From Diplonema papillatum (taxonomy: Eukaryota; Euglenozoa; Diplonemea; Diplonemida; Diplonemidae), in assembly GCA_030068145.1 (NCBI GenBank), contig JAPJBO010000155.1, positions 62,001 to 126,000 of the forward strand: 64,000 nucleotides of DNA, read 5' to 3'. Position 1 is the stretch's first letter. Each line of letters starts with the position of its first letter. Both the position numbers and the translations under genes were made by a program. Shown here piece after piece: positions 9,501-18,105 of the stretch. A model generated the notes under the pieces. That model had not been told where the DNA came from. It saw only the letters and a list, made by a program, of their open reading frames with translations, and ran no database searches.

Positions 9501-12500
9501 GAGGAATGTGCACCGGCTCGATCGTCGTCCGTCGGTCGTGCAGCTTCGCCAACAGGTTCTGCGCCTGGTCGTAGTATCGCCGGAGTGTTTCGTTGCACCT
9601 CTTCGTGCCCTTTATCTGATCAATGACCAGTTCGCTGTCGCCCTTGACGACGATGGTGCGGGGTGTCGGCGGCACGGGGTCCCGCAGCAACCTCGCCAAC
9701 ACGCTGACGAACCCGACGTATTCCGCCACGTTGTTCGTCGCTCTCCCGGCAATGGGCTTCTCAACTTCCCACTGCTTGACGCCTTTGTCGTAGAAGACCG
9801 CCCCGGCTCCCGCGACCGCGCCGTTGGTCCCGTTCCCCCGACTGCCGCCGTCGAAGAACGCCGCCGTCTCCTCTCCCGGCAGCGTGTCCGCCACGGTCCA
9901 GCGCTCCTTCGGCTGCCGCTGCGCGATGTTCTCCTGCCTCCGCTGTGTGCCGGCCGGCGTGAGGGTCAGGCCGCTGTGCAGCTCAAAATCGACAGCGAGC
10001 TCGAAATACGAGATGGAGGCCTGCTTGCCGGTTTCGGACCACCGCTTCGTCGAGCACCATTCTGCCAGCGCCAGGAGCATCTCGTGGGTGTCCTTCCATG
10101 CGTTGCGGTCCGGCCGCGCACCGTCGACGTTGATGGTCTGGCTGGCCGTCGGCCGTTGCGGCTCCCACCCCCACGGATATGTCGACACCTTGAGCTCCTT
10201 GCGCCGGCAGTCCTGCTCGAGGATGCCGTCGGCCCGCTGCCTCCCGAGCAGGATCTCGACGCACATCAGCTGCATCCCGGCCGCCAGCTCCCTGCATTCG
10301 TCGAAGTCGAGTCCCATCGCGTCCTTGGGCATGACGCCGCATAGAGCCATGCACGGCTTCATCTCGGGCCGCCGAGCGAGCACATTCGGATACGCGCCGC
10401 GCACGTCGCTCCACTTGACGCAGTCCCACCACATGTGTTGTTCGTCCTCCGGGACACCCGCGTCGCAGAATCTGCAGGTTGCTTGCTCCCATCGCTTGCC
10501 GGTGTGTACCGCGTTGGCAATGACAGCTCTGACCAGGCCCTGCTGGTAGCCGGTGATGGCGCCCTTCTCCAGCAGGTCTCGCGTGGCACCCCCGTCGATG
10601 CCGTCCTCGATGCCGAGGAGGGATGCCCTCGTCTTGACCACGTCCTTGTAGCGCATCGTCCGCCCGGCCTCCCGCAGCTCGTGCTGGAAGTTGTGCCGAG
10701 CGGTCTGCGCCCGCTGCCTCTCCTCTTTCGTCAGCGGCTCGACGTTCTGCACCACCGTCCATTCGCGCCGCCGGCCCGTTCCTTCCTGCAGGGTGTCGAA
10801 CCTGGGCCACGTCCATCCGATGTCTGCGATCGCTCGCTCGAGCAGGAACACTGGCCCCTCCTTGCTTCGCCCCGGTGCCTCTGGAGCGCCGGGGGGGCGG
10901 TCCCGCCTTGCTTGTCGAGCTGCTCGGATGGCAACAACCAGCGGCGCCAAGTGCGACTGCTTCACCAATTTGTTGCATTAGTGTGTGTGGGCCTTTGAAG
11001 CGTGGATGATGCCTCTCGCGCTGCTCCCCTTGAGGTTCCTGGCTCATGCCAAAGCGCCGCCGCCCGGGTTAAGGGGTTGCGGCATCAGGCGTGGGCCAGG
11101 GCCAGGGAGACTGTTCGGAGGGGTCACCACCCACCGTTCGCGGGCTTCGTTACTTTACTGCCCCCGGCTCTCCCCGGCATTCGTCATCCCGGGGGAGGGT
11201 TCCACGGCCATCTCCCCCCGCGTGGGGAATGGACTGGTGCTGTGCCGCGGGTCCTTCCGTGCGTCCTCGCGACGTCGCCGCTGTCGATGTCGCTGCCGCT
11301 GTTGCTGCCGCTGCAGCCGCTGTCGGGCGGTTGGTTGACGATCCCGGTCTGCACCCCGCCCGTTGCGCGTCGGCTTTCTTCTTCTCGGCGTTCGCTAGGA
11401 CGTCCCAAAGGTGGCGGCTGCCGCCGCCGCGTGCGCGACGGTGCGTCGCCCGGTCGTGTCTTGCCCGTGCCTTCCACTTCTCGCCGCTGTGTTGCCACCC
11501 CCGTGGGTAATGGGCCTGGGGTCGGAAGCTGCCGGTCAGGACACCCGCCTTCTCCCAGTGGCCGCCCTGGTCGCCCCGTCCTTTGTTCGCCATCCTTTTG
11601 GGCACGTGCCGTACGGCGGCGACTTCGAATGCCCGCATCACCGCTTCGAAGGCCTCCCGGTTGTTGATCTGCGGCCGTTTGTTGAGGCCCTGGAGGATGG
11701 GTCCCCCGAGGCTGGTGAGGTGGTTGACGCGCATCTCGAGGGCCGGGTGGACGGCTTTCACGCGCGCAATCTTGCCCAACCTGCTCAGCGCGGTCCTCAT
11801 CGCCCACCCTTTCGCGGTCGCCGAGTCGCTGTAGGCCTGTGCCGCCCACAGCAGACAGGCTGCTCACCGGATATAGTTGTAAATTTGTTGCATTAGTGTG
11901 ATTGTCAGGCCTTCGACTACCCTGAGCAACGCACTATGTATACGATATAGTACGACTGGGATGGTACCCCAACCTACGTTCGGTAGGTCCATTTGTTCTA
12001 GGGTAGGCACAGCCGGCATATTTCTTTGTTTGTGTGCGTACGTGTGTAAACCCTGTTTTCAGTGATTTGGCACAGCACGCTGCCATCCGACACTTTTTGA
12101 TACAGACAAGCAAGCTTGTTACCATAAGAAAGCAGGTGCTTATCCAAAAAGACACACCTCCACAACCACTCATGAATAGTGGTCACAGTCTTCCGCTCAA
12201 CTGAGGCGCTTCCTGATGTGCAAACGGTCGTGTTTCCCGTTACTTCCCTGGACGTCTTCTTGACGAATGAGCAGCTGTGTGCAGACGTCAATCGAAGTGT
12301 GACCTGACGGTCCGTACTCCATTGAGCAATCGTCTTGAGCCCATCGTCAGTCAACCCGAGCAGTTTCAGAGTCGTGACAGCCGACGCGCACAACCCTTTG
12401 GTAAGGAATTCGGCGAGGAGGAACTTGTCGTCGTACCTGTGGGGCACATCTTCTGCGATTTGAGGGGCCCGGCTCGTGTCGAGCACCTGCCGGATCACGT

Positions 12501-12552
12501 TCAAACTGGCGTCGATCTTCAGCCGCAGGTCAGCTTCCGTACAACCGCTCAT
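5090..12552 (-). CDS. 948-residue protein of an uncharacterised protist family (3 exons)
   Basis: Exons 12552-12158, 8296-7276 and 6520-5090 join through two GT-AG introns to 2847 nt with no stop. Across the first junction the protein reads WLWR-YKGSYELSAY. From memory the order of blocks matches a family of large uncharacterised proteins in oomycetes and other protists: DTSRAPQIAEDVPHRYDDKF; a beta-rich VTLRL...SFVKKTSREV stretch; AVDRRHPGCHTPRRN; VASVDYLEGLLKKQLAAAIG; RPVRRPGCFPEGTVSI; ARARQFSGFILLLGRIGGAD; MQLESTLFAVCAVQIKPQLE; a Ser/acidic linker; and VNPIEPVERSTLIIASTLF. I know no biochemical function for it. No signal peptide or membrane span is obvious. The first intron hosts the retroelement array at 8522-11900. 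I am sure of the joining and unsure of the role. Confidence 0.8.
6665..6936. repeat. Dispersed repeat R4, copy 1
   Basis: It lies in intron 2 of the 948-residue gene. Two stretches, around ctgctttgactccgaatgg and around acacgtggttcggtag, recur in the same order at 53440-53652. The material between them differs. Confidence 0.7.
6937..7079 (+). repeat. Dispersed repeat R1 (truncated copy)
   Basis: It carries the right two-thirds of R1, from gttgaacgcttacgcccgcc to gcaggtgctt. It lies in intron 2 of the 948-residue gene, followed directly by R3. Confidence 0.85.
7075..7255. repeat. Dispersed repeat R3, copy 1
   Basis: The block from aaaaaccgtacaccgcgag through the ccctgagcc and aaatttggcaaatga region to cattgcatgtggcta is shared with 32227-32395. 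Its right end abuts the donor of intron 2 of the 948-residue gene (7275). Confidence 0.75.
7276..8296 (-). CDS. Exon 2 of the 948-residue gene
   Basis: It opens after CCGCAG at 8297 and closes at CTCCAG|GTAGTG (donor at 7275), phase 0 at the 3' end. It encodes the YELSAYKGNDPTEKLTL stretch, the CHTPRRN block, a Pro-rich linker with a run of prolines, and the GLLKKQLAAAIGKEV and RPGCFPEGTVSI blocks. Confidence 0.8.
8522..8580. repeat. Target-site repeat T1, left copy
   Basis: A 59-bp sequence that matches 11845-11900 apart from a 3-base indel. The last 19 bases, AATTTGTTGCATTAGTGTG (8562-8580), occur again at 10967-10985. These three copies bracket and separate the two retroelement fragments, as expected for target-site duplications. 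Confidence 0.8.
8581..10966 (-). mobile_element. Non-LTR retroelement family 1, copy 1 (5'-truncated)
   Basis: A minus-strand element with its 3' end at 8581, bounded by the 19-bp target repeat on both sides (8562-8580 and 10967-10985). The reverse-transcriptase core is missing; what remains is the C-terminal part with a CCHC knuckle, a linker and RNase H. No long poly(A) is visible at the 3' end. It is in intron 1 of the 948-residue gene, on the same strand as the host. Confidence 0.8.
8743..10966 (-). CDS. Retroelement polyprotein C-terminal part: zinc knuckle and RNase H
   Basis: An open frame of ~740 codons with no own start, since the element is 5'-truncated. Near residue 165 the knuckle CRFCDAGVPEDEQHMWWDC has CCHC spacing, typical after non-LTR reverse transcriptases. 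Then comes a linker containing ALAEWCSTKRWSETG, and an RNase HI domain at ~residues 365-500 with the acidic residues in FFDGGSRGNG, NNVAEYVG, VKGDSELVID and NKDADELSNRAMD. RNase H removes RNA from the RNA-DNA hybrid during retrotransposition. The tail is basic, Ala/Arg-rich. All four catalytic positions appear intact, but without RT the copy cannot be autonomous. Confidence 0.8.
10967..10985. repeat. Target-site repeat T1, middle (19 bp)
   Basis: AATTTGTTGCATTAGTGTG separates the 5' end of copy 1 from the 3' end of copy 2, and equals the last 19 bases of the left and right T1 copies. Confidence 0.8.
10986..11844 (-). mobile_element. Non-LTR retroelement family 1, copy 2 (3' fragment only)
   Basis: Nearly identical to 8581-9440 of copy 1. 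It keeps the end of the RNase H frame (KGWAMRTALSRLGKIARVK onward), the basic tail and the 3' untranslated region. It is truncated where the right T1 copy begins (11845). A few substitutions separate it from copy 1, so it is a separate or older insertion rather than an assembly echo. Confidence 0.8.
11845..11900. repeat. Target-site repeat T1, right copy
   Basis: It matches 8522-8580 and continues into attgtcaggccttcgacta and ctgagcaacgc. This continuation also follows the T1-like core at the two element-free sites (12868-12930 and, inverted, 31310-31373). It marks the right border of the composite insertion. Confidence 0.75.
12158..12552 (-). CDS. Exon 1 of the 948-residue gene
   Basis: It starts at ATG 12552 (MSGCTEADLRL) and ends with two bases of a split Arg codon at 12158, followed by GTGTGT. 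The start is the first in-frame ATG; an upstream frame extends a few codons but only from GTG. The intron begins with TTTTTGGATAAGCACCTGC, which resembles one end of the dispersed R1 repeat, so the donor end of the intron may derive from that repeat. Confidence 0.75.
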
Positions 12553-12612
12553 TTTCCGGAGTTGACGGACTAGATTCACTTTTTCTTTCGTGACGCCCGC
12601 TGGAGCGCCGGG

Positions 12613-12737
12613 TGTGGTGTGTCTTTTCTTCTCGGAGTCTAGAGGTTGAGAGCTTGTGTCGGAACTGAAATTCTCACATGTCTTTTCTTCTCCGAGTCTA
12701 GTTGAGAGCTTGTGTCGGAACTGAAATTCTCACATTT
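12613..12737. repeat. ~60-bp tandem duplication upstream of exon 1
   Basis: The block from tcttttcttctc(g/c)gagtc through ttgagagcttgtgtcgg to gaaattctcacat occurs twice in succession. It is just upstream of the 948-residue gene and pyrimidine-rich on the plus strand; no function can be assigned. Confidence 0.75.
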
Positions 12738-12867
12738 AGCTCTCTAGCGAGCCTTTCACGATTCCTGCAGAATGCACAGAGTCGTGTCATCATAGACCAT
12801 GTCTGACACAATTCTCTGCCGCAAAACTCCGTCAAACCTGCTGTGTTCACATCAGCACCGGCCGCAA

Positions 12868-12930
12868 GCAGGTGTAAATCTGTTGCATTAGTGTGTGAGT
12901 CAGGCCTTCGACTACTCTGAGCAACGCTCT
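12868..12930 (+). repeat. Retroelement target repeat without an insertion
   Basis: This copy reads through the T1 core (taaatctgttgcattagtg) directly into the caggccttcgactac and gagcaacgc flank, with no element between. It therefore represents the empty-site form of the repeat occupied at 8522-11900. Confidence 0.65.
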
Positions 12931-13289
12931 GTGCACACTCCGTGTCTACGTTACAGCAGATGGAACGCGTTGGTTGCGCAGCCGCGGGTGCGGCCACAAA
13001 AAACAGTCCGACTAGGACACGACCACACAGGGAACCCAAAAAACATTCGGAAACCCCAGGCAAGTTTGATCCACACCGGTGTAGGTTCGCAAACGCCCGC
13101 AGAACGTCGCCAAACTGCCGGGACCCTAAAAGGACCCTAAAAGACCCCCTGATTTGTCGGAAAACAGGTGCCCCGAGTGGCCTCCAGGCCGGAGCCACTG
13201 TCGGGTGGCTCCTCGCTCGTTTCTTCGCGTTTGCGTCGGTTCGCGCGCCGGGCGGTCGCAGCCGGGGACTGCGTTGCATGGGGAGGCGT

Positions 13290-13500
13290 TCACGTGGACG
13301 GGGGGTTTTGGAGAATCCAGGCGATACGTTTAGGACCGACTGGCCCATGTCCAATTGCTGTTGACACGGAAACCTTCTCCACTTCGGCCTTCAATCGGTT
13401 CTCCAGTGAATGTTTCTTGCTACAACAACCAAGATCTGCACGCATCGACGCTCCATCGAGGAGGCTCACGCCAACGACTTCGCGGCGTGGACCACGCACT
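13290..13500 (+). repeat. Dispersed repeat R5, copy 1
   Basis: Shared with 28575-28785 in the same orientation: blocks around gcgatacgtttaggaccgac, caattgctgttgacacgg, caaccaagatctgcac and acgacttcgcggcgtggacc. A shorter diverged piece is at 2918-2970. Confidence 0.75.
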
Positions 13501-13806
13501 GGACCTCCGCGAGGAGGTTGGCAACTCCGATTTAGATCCCCTCAAGAGGGCTTTCACGATGCCTGCGTGGTTCAAGACGCCGAAGCCCTTGGCGGCGTTC
13601 TGAGCCGTCTTGTTCCGCCGCGGGCTCATATCTTCTTGGCTTCCGAGTAGCCTACGGGCCAAAGGTGGCGACCGGTTGAATGAATGAACAGACCAAAAGG
13701 GCAGGAGCTGCTGAAGGCGGTGGGCGCGGGTACAAAGGTACGGTAGCCGAAGGGGCTAGGTGGAACCGTACCGAGGCGGAAAACGTTGGAGGCAAGACAG
13801 TGCCTC

Positions 13807-13834
13807 CTATATATATATATATATATATATATAT
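13807..13834. repeat. (TA)n microsatellite
   Basis: About 14 TA dinucleotides in a row, in the spacer 3' of the RtcB gene. Confidence 0.9.
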
Positions 13835-13903
13835 GTTTTGTTAGCATGCTAGCCAGCATCGAGTCTTCTTCAATTTAAATTGAGATCCACGAAAAAGGTC
13901 GCG

Positions 13904-13984
13904 TGTTTGAGCAAATTTCCAAGTCAAAGCACGTTCATGCAGGCTCTCCCTTACTTCACTTTGACTTGGGAATTTGCTCAAACA
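13904..13984. repeat. 26-bp inverted repeat with ~29-bp loop
   Basis: The arms at 13904-13929 and 13959-13984 are complementary with one mismatch and start TGTTTGAGCAAATT. As RNA this would form a strong hairpin. It lies downstream of RtcB and its duplicate, so it could be a 3' processing or stability structure, or the remains of a small inverted-repeat element. Confidence 0.7.
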
Positions 13985-13999
13985 CAGCACGTTTTGCGA

Positions 14000-14472
14000 T
14001 TTTTGCATCGCCGTTTTGAAGGTGAGGACGTGACAGATGGGCTTGTATGCGGTGGGCGCCCCTTTCGTACAGCAGCGTCTCGTCGTTGCAGACGACGACG
14101 GAAGAGAGGTCGGTGTGGGTCAGGCTCTCGGCGGTGACGCGCGACTTCAAGCCTTTGGCCAGAGCATCAGAACGGGACTGCTCACGGCCCGCGCCGTGCG
14201 CGAGACTGAACCCGCAGACCTCCGTCGCAACCGCGACATCCGGCACCATCAAGTAGCTGTGGTGCCCCCACGACCCCGGGATGATGACCAGGCCTCGTTC
14301 GCCGGGGCGGCCCCCTTCCGGTGCAGGACAAAGGAGGAGGGGAACAGCTGCGCTTCTTCAACACTTTCCGCCGGCGCCGGACGCCAGGCGGTGGCCCTGC
14401 TATGACGCTGTTGTTGTTGTTGTTGTGGCAGATCGTCCAGCAAAGGCTCGCCGGCGCGTCCTGGGTACGTTG
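14000..14472 (-). pseudogene. Degenerate duplicate of the RtcB 3' end
   Basis: It repeats the C-terminal third of the RtcB exon 2: the same stretches around VCGFSLAHGAGREQSR, ESLTHTDLSSVVVCNDETL and AYKP. Relative to the intact exon it has small indels that break the frame, has lost the segment for the last ~20 residues, and has an extra Gln-coding CAA-type run near 14410. It sits immediately 3' of the intact gene. Confidence 0.75.
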
Positions 14473-17288
14473 CTACCGGCACGACGCGACTAGTTTTCGG
14501 GTCTTCTTCGACAACGATTTTTGGACCGCCGTTTTGAAGGTGAGGACGGGCGCGAACTTGACGACAGGACAGGCTAAGCCTCGTGCGCTCAGGTCGTTGA
14601 CCACCGCATAGATGGGCTTGTATGCGGTGGGCGCCTCTTCGTACAGCAGCGTCTCGTCGTTGCAGACGACGACGGAAGAGAGGTCGGTGTGGGTCAGGCT
14701 CTCGGCGGTGACGCGCGACTTCAAGCCTTTTGCCAGAGCATCGGAACGGGACTGTTCACGGCCCGCGCCGTGCGCGAGACTGAACCCGCAGACCTCCGTC
14801 GCAACCGCGGCATCCGGCGCCATCAAGAAGCTGTGGTGCCCCCGCGACCCCGGGATGATGACCAGGCCCTCGTTCGCCGGGGCAGCCCCCTTTCGGTGCA
14901 GGAACAGCTGCGCTTCTTCGACGCCTCCATCGGGGCCGGACGCCAGGCGGTAGCCTTGCTTCACGACGCTGTTGTGGCAGATGTCCAGCAAAGGCTCGCC
15001 TGCGGTGTCCTCGCCGATCGCTTCCAAGAACCGGGCTGCGATGAGCCGGCGGTTCAGCCGGGCCCAGTCGACCGCTTCGTCGTGCCGCTGGAGATACGCG
15101 TCACATGCATCGGTTCCTTCGGTAAGGCCGGCGTGGCTGTTGGGCTTTGTCTTGAGGTACCCATCGAGGATGTCGGACCCCAGGCCGCGGGAGCCGGAGT
15201 GGACGACCAAGTAGATGGTGTCGGGGTCTATCCCGATGGCGCGCGCTTTGTCGTCGTCGAGGATCTCGTCCACCGCCTGCAGCTCGGCGAAGTGATTGCC
15301 GCTGCCGACGGTGCCCAGGGCTTTCCCGTGACTGCGTACGAAAGGGTTCGTGCTGTGTGGGGGTTGCTTGTTTCGCAATGGATACTCTGACCGTGCCAGG
15401 GCTTTCCCGTGACTTCGTATGAAAGGGTTGGTGCTGTGTGGGGGTTGCTTGTTTCGCAATGGATACTCTGACCGTGCCAGGGCTTTCCCGTGACTTCGTA
15501 TGAAAGGGTTGGTGCTGTGTGGGGGTTGCTTGTTTCGCAATGGATACTCTGACCGTGCCAGGGCTTTCCCGTGACTTCGTATGAAAGGGTTGGTGCTGTG
15601 TGGGGGTTGCTTGTTTCGCAATGGATACTCTGACCGTGCCAGGGCTTTCCCGTGACTTCGTATGAATGCATTCGTACTGTATGGGATCGTTTGTTTCGCA
15701 ATGGATACTCTGACCATGAGCGGGAGTGATTTTGTATGCGGGGCTAGCGCTGTCTCAAACAGGTGTAGTCACCGATTCCTTGTATTCCTTGCAGTATTAG
15801 CATACTGTTTGTGCGTGTCGTGTCGGTTGCTTTTACAAAAATACTCGAGGGGCTGCCTTGTGCTTTCCTCGAAGGAGGCTAGAGGGGGAGAAACATTACA
15901 ACTGCAAAGTGGGTCTTTTTTGTTTAACGCTTACGCCCGCCACTGAACCCAGATTCACCTGTGTTTCGTGTGGGCTACAGCACATTTACCTCCTTTGATC
16001 TTTTGCGGCTGCCAGCCGCCTCAAGTATTTCCTACAGAGCAGTTGCAGCTCTTGACAAAGATAGAGAGAGAGAGAGACGAGTTAGAGTGCAGGGACCATC
16101 TCTCCGAGGAGTATCCGAGATGGAAAAGGAAAAAAGAAGGTGTTTTTATTAGCGCTATATTATTCTTCGCTTTATCTCACTAACGGGGGGTCGGTCCTGC
16201 TTTTGGCTTAGTAGGCTCTCCCGACTCCCCAAATCGTGGTTAGCACAAACTCCAGAGGTCTAGTCAACTATTCCCTGCAGGATTAGCATACGTTCAACAA
16301 ACGTACGTTACAAAACTCCGCAAAAAACGCAACTTTCGGGCGCATTAGACCCCGAAACGCAACAAACCTCGAAAACAATCTTCGACCAGGAAAATTGCAT
16401 GGGCGGGGTTCGAACCCGGACCTACCGACCCGAAGGCCGACACCCGGTCACTCTGCCACCCGCATACCTTTCGGAAGGGTTAAAAAAAGCTTGCTCCGCA
16501 CTATCATCTAGTCCAGAAACTATACACTTTCGCAACATTAAAAGCCGGGTTGGCTCGAATAGAGGCTATTCACATTGCATGTTCATAGGACCTCCAGTCT
16601 CGAATAAAGCATACCTCCCACGCTCGCCCAAGAGGGCGTCGAGCTTGTCGGGAGCCATGGGTTCGTCGAGGTCCGAGCCGCGCAGCGCGGCAGCCCATTT
16701 CTCGCGGCGGGCGTCCTTCTCCGCGGCCTTCCTGCGGATGCTCGTCGGCACCAGCAGCATCCCGCATCCGATGTCGCCGCCGACGAGCTCCGGGTGGACC
16801 AGCTTTTCGCAAGCGATCGCGGCGCCGACGGGGAACCCGCGGCCGGGGTGCAAGTCCGGCAGGCCTACCGCGCTTCTGACTCCCGCGAGAAGCGAAGAGA
16901 CGGCTTCCAGCTGTTTGACGGCTTCGTCGTCGACGTTGCTCTCGTCGGCGATCACGGTCGCCGGCACGCTGCAGCAGGCGGGTTCTGTTCCGGCTTGTTG
17001 TTCCGAAGCCTCGCCGCTGCTGATCGGGGTCGGAGCGGACTCTGAGAGGACGAGCTGCTTGTCTTGCCCGAGGGTGGATAGGGCGGAGGAGCCCCAGGCC
17101 AGCACGTGGCGGTCGGTGGCGGCGCCCCGCTTCTCCTTCCAGACGCAGCCGCCGACGCGCTTCATCCGCAGCTTGTTCGCCGCGGCCTGCTCGAGGCTCT
17201 TCCAGCCCCCGTCGTCGCCCAGCTTGATCACTGCCGCCTTCGCTTCATGCTCCGCGCCCTCCTTCGAGATCCCCACGCGGATGCTCAT
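14473..17288 (-). CDS. rtcB: RtcB-type RNA ligase (2 exons)
   Basis: RtcB joins 2',3'-cyclic phosphate and 5'-OH RNA ends using GTP and Mn2+, in tRNA splicing and RNA repair. Exon 1 is 17288-16622 (ATG, MSIRVGISKEG) and exon 2 is 15320-14473. With donor GAGC|GTGGGA and acceptor GAAAG|CCCTGG the join is 1515 nt, in frame (504 residues); a nearer donor, AG|GTATGC, would break the frame. Active-site motifs: GLPDLHPGRGFPVG, VGGDIGCGM (metal Cys), GSGNHF, VVHSGSRGLG, ICHNS and SLAHGAGREQSR, whose His is the guanylylated residue in the family. The C-terminus (EEAPTAYKP) resembles the bacterial RtcB2-like subgroup rather than the archaeal/animal form, which suggests acquisition from bacteria (inference). 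The intron carries an R1 repeat, a tRNA-like element and an 81-bp tandem repeat. Confidence 0.85.
15311..15710. repeat. 81-bp tandem repeat across the RtcB intron acceptor
   Basis: The string ccgtgccagggctttccc starts at 15391, 15472, 15553 and 15634 (period exactly 81), with a diverged first unit at 15313. The unit covers the 3' end of the RtcB intron and roughly the first 16 bases of exon 2, so each unit copies the GAAAG|CCCTGG acceptor. Since 81 is divisible by 3, the array is also open on the minus strand, giving a spurious 27-residue protein repeat. Confidence 0.85.
15836..16044 (+). repeat. Dispersed repeat R1 (full-length, in the RtcB intron)
   Basis: It runs from aaaatactcgaggggctgcc to the cctcaagtatttcctac end, in the orientation opposite to the host gene. 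It is followed by an (AG)n-containing block, shared with 34276-34340 and 41040-41100, that reads gagtgcaggga(c/t)catctctcc. Confidence 0.85.
16396..16464 (-). tRNA. tRNA-like element, possibly a degenerate tRNA gene
   Basis: On the minus strand there is an A-box-like TGGCAGAGTGACCGG, then a consensus B box (GGGTTCGAACCCC) and a TTTT run just past the 3' end, as for RNA polymerase III genes. The T arm pairs 4 of 5. The acceptor and anticodon stems pair poorly, so the anticodon (TCG if the loop is CTTCGGG) is uncertain; the middle can instead form a TTCG-capped hairpin. It may be a tRNA pseudogene or the tRNA-derived head of a SINE. It lies within the RtcB intron on the same strand. Confidence 0.45.
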
Positions 17289-17580
17289 CTGCCGCTTCCC
17301 CTTCCCCTTGGGTGACTGTATTCTTGTGCCGAGAAGCTGCTGTTCTTTTTTTTTTCCCGACGACAAGTAGTGTCAGACTAGCCTACCCGAAGGCAGTTGA
17401 TTCCTTTAGGCAAGATTTCTCTACCGGCGGAAGTTGTTTGGGTTAACGTCTTTTTTTGTGTTTCCGACGATCCGAATGGACGTACAGATTGGTGACTTTC
17501 GACCTTTTGGATGCTTGTGAAGTTCAGCTTAGTGCGTGCTTGTGGTGATCGGTGGGGTTCCCAAAAGAAAATGTTCCGTG

Positions 17581-17886
17581 TTATCGTATCTTCGAGCTAG
17601 ACTTGATCTCGTGCATTAGCCAAGTGGCCCATTCTGTTGCTTTTCCGCTGGGCTCCTGATAGCGGACTCGCGCGCAAACAGACAGTACGACTGCTGTGTT
17701 GCGGGCTGCAAATTCATCGAATACTTGTCTGTACGTTACCTCACTCTGTCCAAAGATGCGCGTGAGGTTGGCTTCGGGTCCGTAGCATAGAATATGTCGT
17801 TCATCGCCAGCCGTCAGGACATGATCTGCACTTCCTCGGTGGTAGCAGCCTTCTACGGCGCACTCGTTGCGGGTTTTGAACGGCAT
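17581..17886 (-). CDS. Hypothetical 101-residue protein with CxxxxC...H module
   Basis: An ORF from ATG 17886 (MPFKTRNE). I do not recognise it. Residues 8-24 read ECAVEGCYHRGSADHVL, followed by VFDEFAARNTAVVLSVCARVRY and a closing WATWLMHE helix. The same layout (Cys pair, A-[ED]-HVL, then E-F-A plus VL-x-x-x-x-RV) recurs in the ORF at 18106-18528, so the two are probably copies of one module. The Cys/His spacing is reminiscent of the knuckle after retroelement reverse transcriptases but lacks the final Cys. It could be a small gene, an exon of a larger gene, or a retroelement remnant. Confidence 0.35.
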   Translation of the reverse strand: MPFKTRNECAVEGCYHRGSADHVLTAGDERHILCYGPEANLTRIFGQSEVTYRQVFDEFAARNTAVVLSVCARVRYQEPSGKATEWATWLMHEIKSSSKIR

Positions 17887-17939
17887 GATGGCTCTACGGG
17901 TGAGTGCTTGGAGGAGATCCGTAGCTCCATGCAGGTTCC

Positions 17940-17965
17940 GTTTTTTTTTTCTTTTTTTTTTTTTT
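17940..17965. repeat. Poly(T) tract
   Basis: T runs broken once by C, between the two small Cys/His ORFs. On the minus strand it is an A-rich stretch; on the plus strand it could serve as a polypyrimidine tract, but no plus-strand gene is seen. Confidence 0.6.
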
Positions 17966-18105
17966 GTCTCGCGCCGTCTCTATAAGAAAAGAAGAATTCG
18001 TAGTCCCGCCTCGTTCGCCCTCTAGGTGTCCCGCTCGCAAAGATAAAACCAAAGCTCTCGATAGTGTCCACATTTCTCATATCGGCTATTTCGGTGCCGG
18101 GCTTC

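Noticed and set aside
9004..10344. Long plus-strand open frame opposite the RNase H element
   Set aside because: The minus strand carries clear RNase H motifs and a zinc knuckle; the plus frame is its GC-rich shadow.
15330..15717. 27-residue protein repeat at the start of an apparent longer RtcB exon
   Set aside because: The repeat is DNA of the intron acceptor copied in tandem. The ligase continues correctly only when exon 1 is joined at 15320, and that join is in frame.
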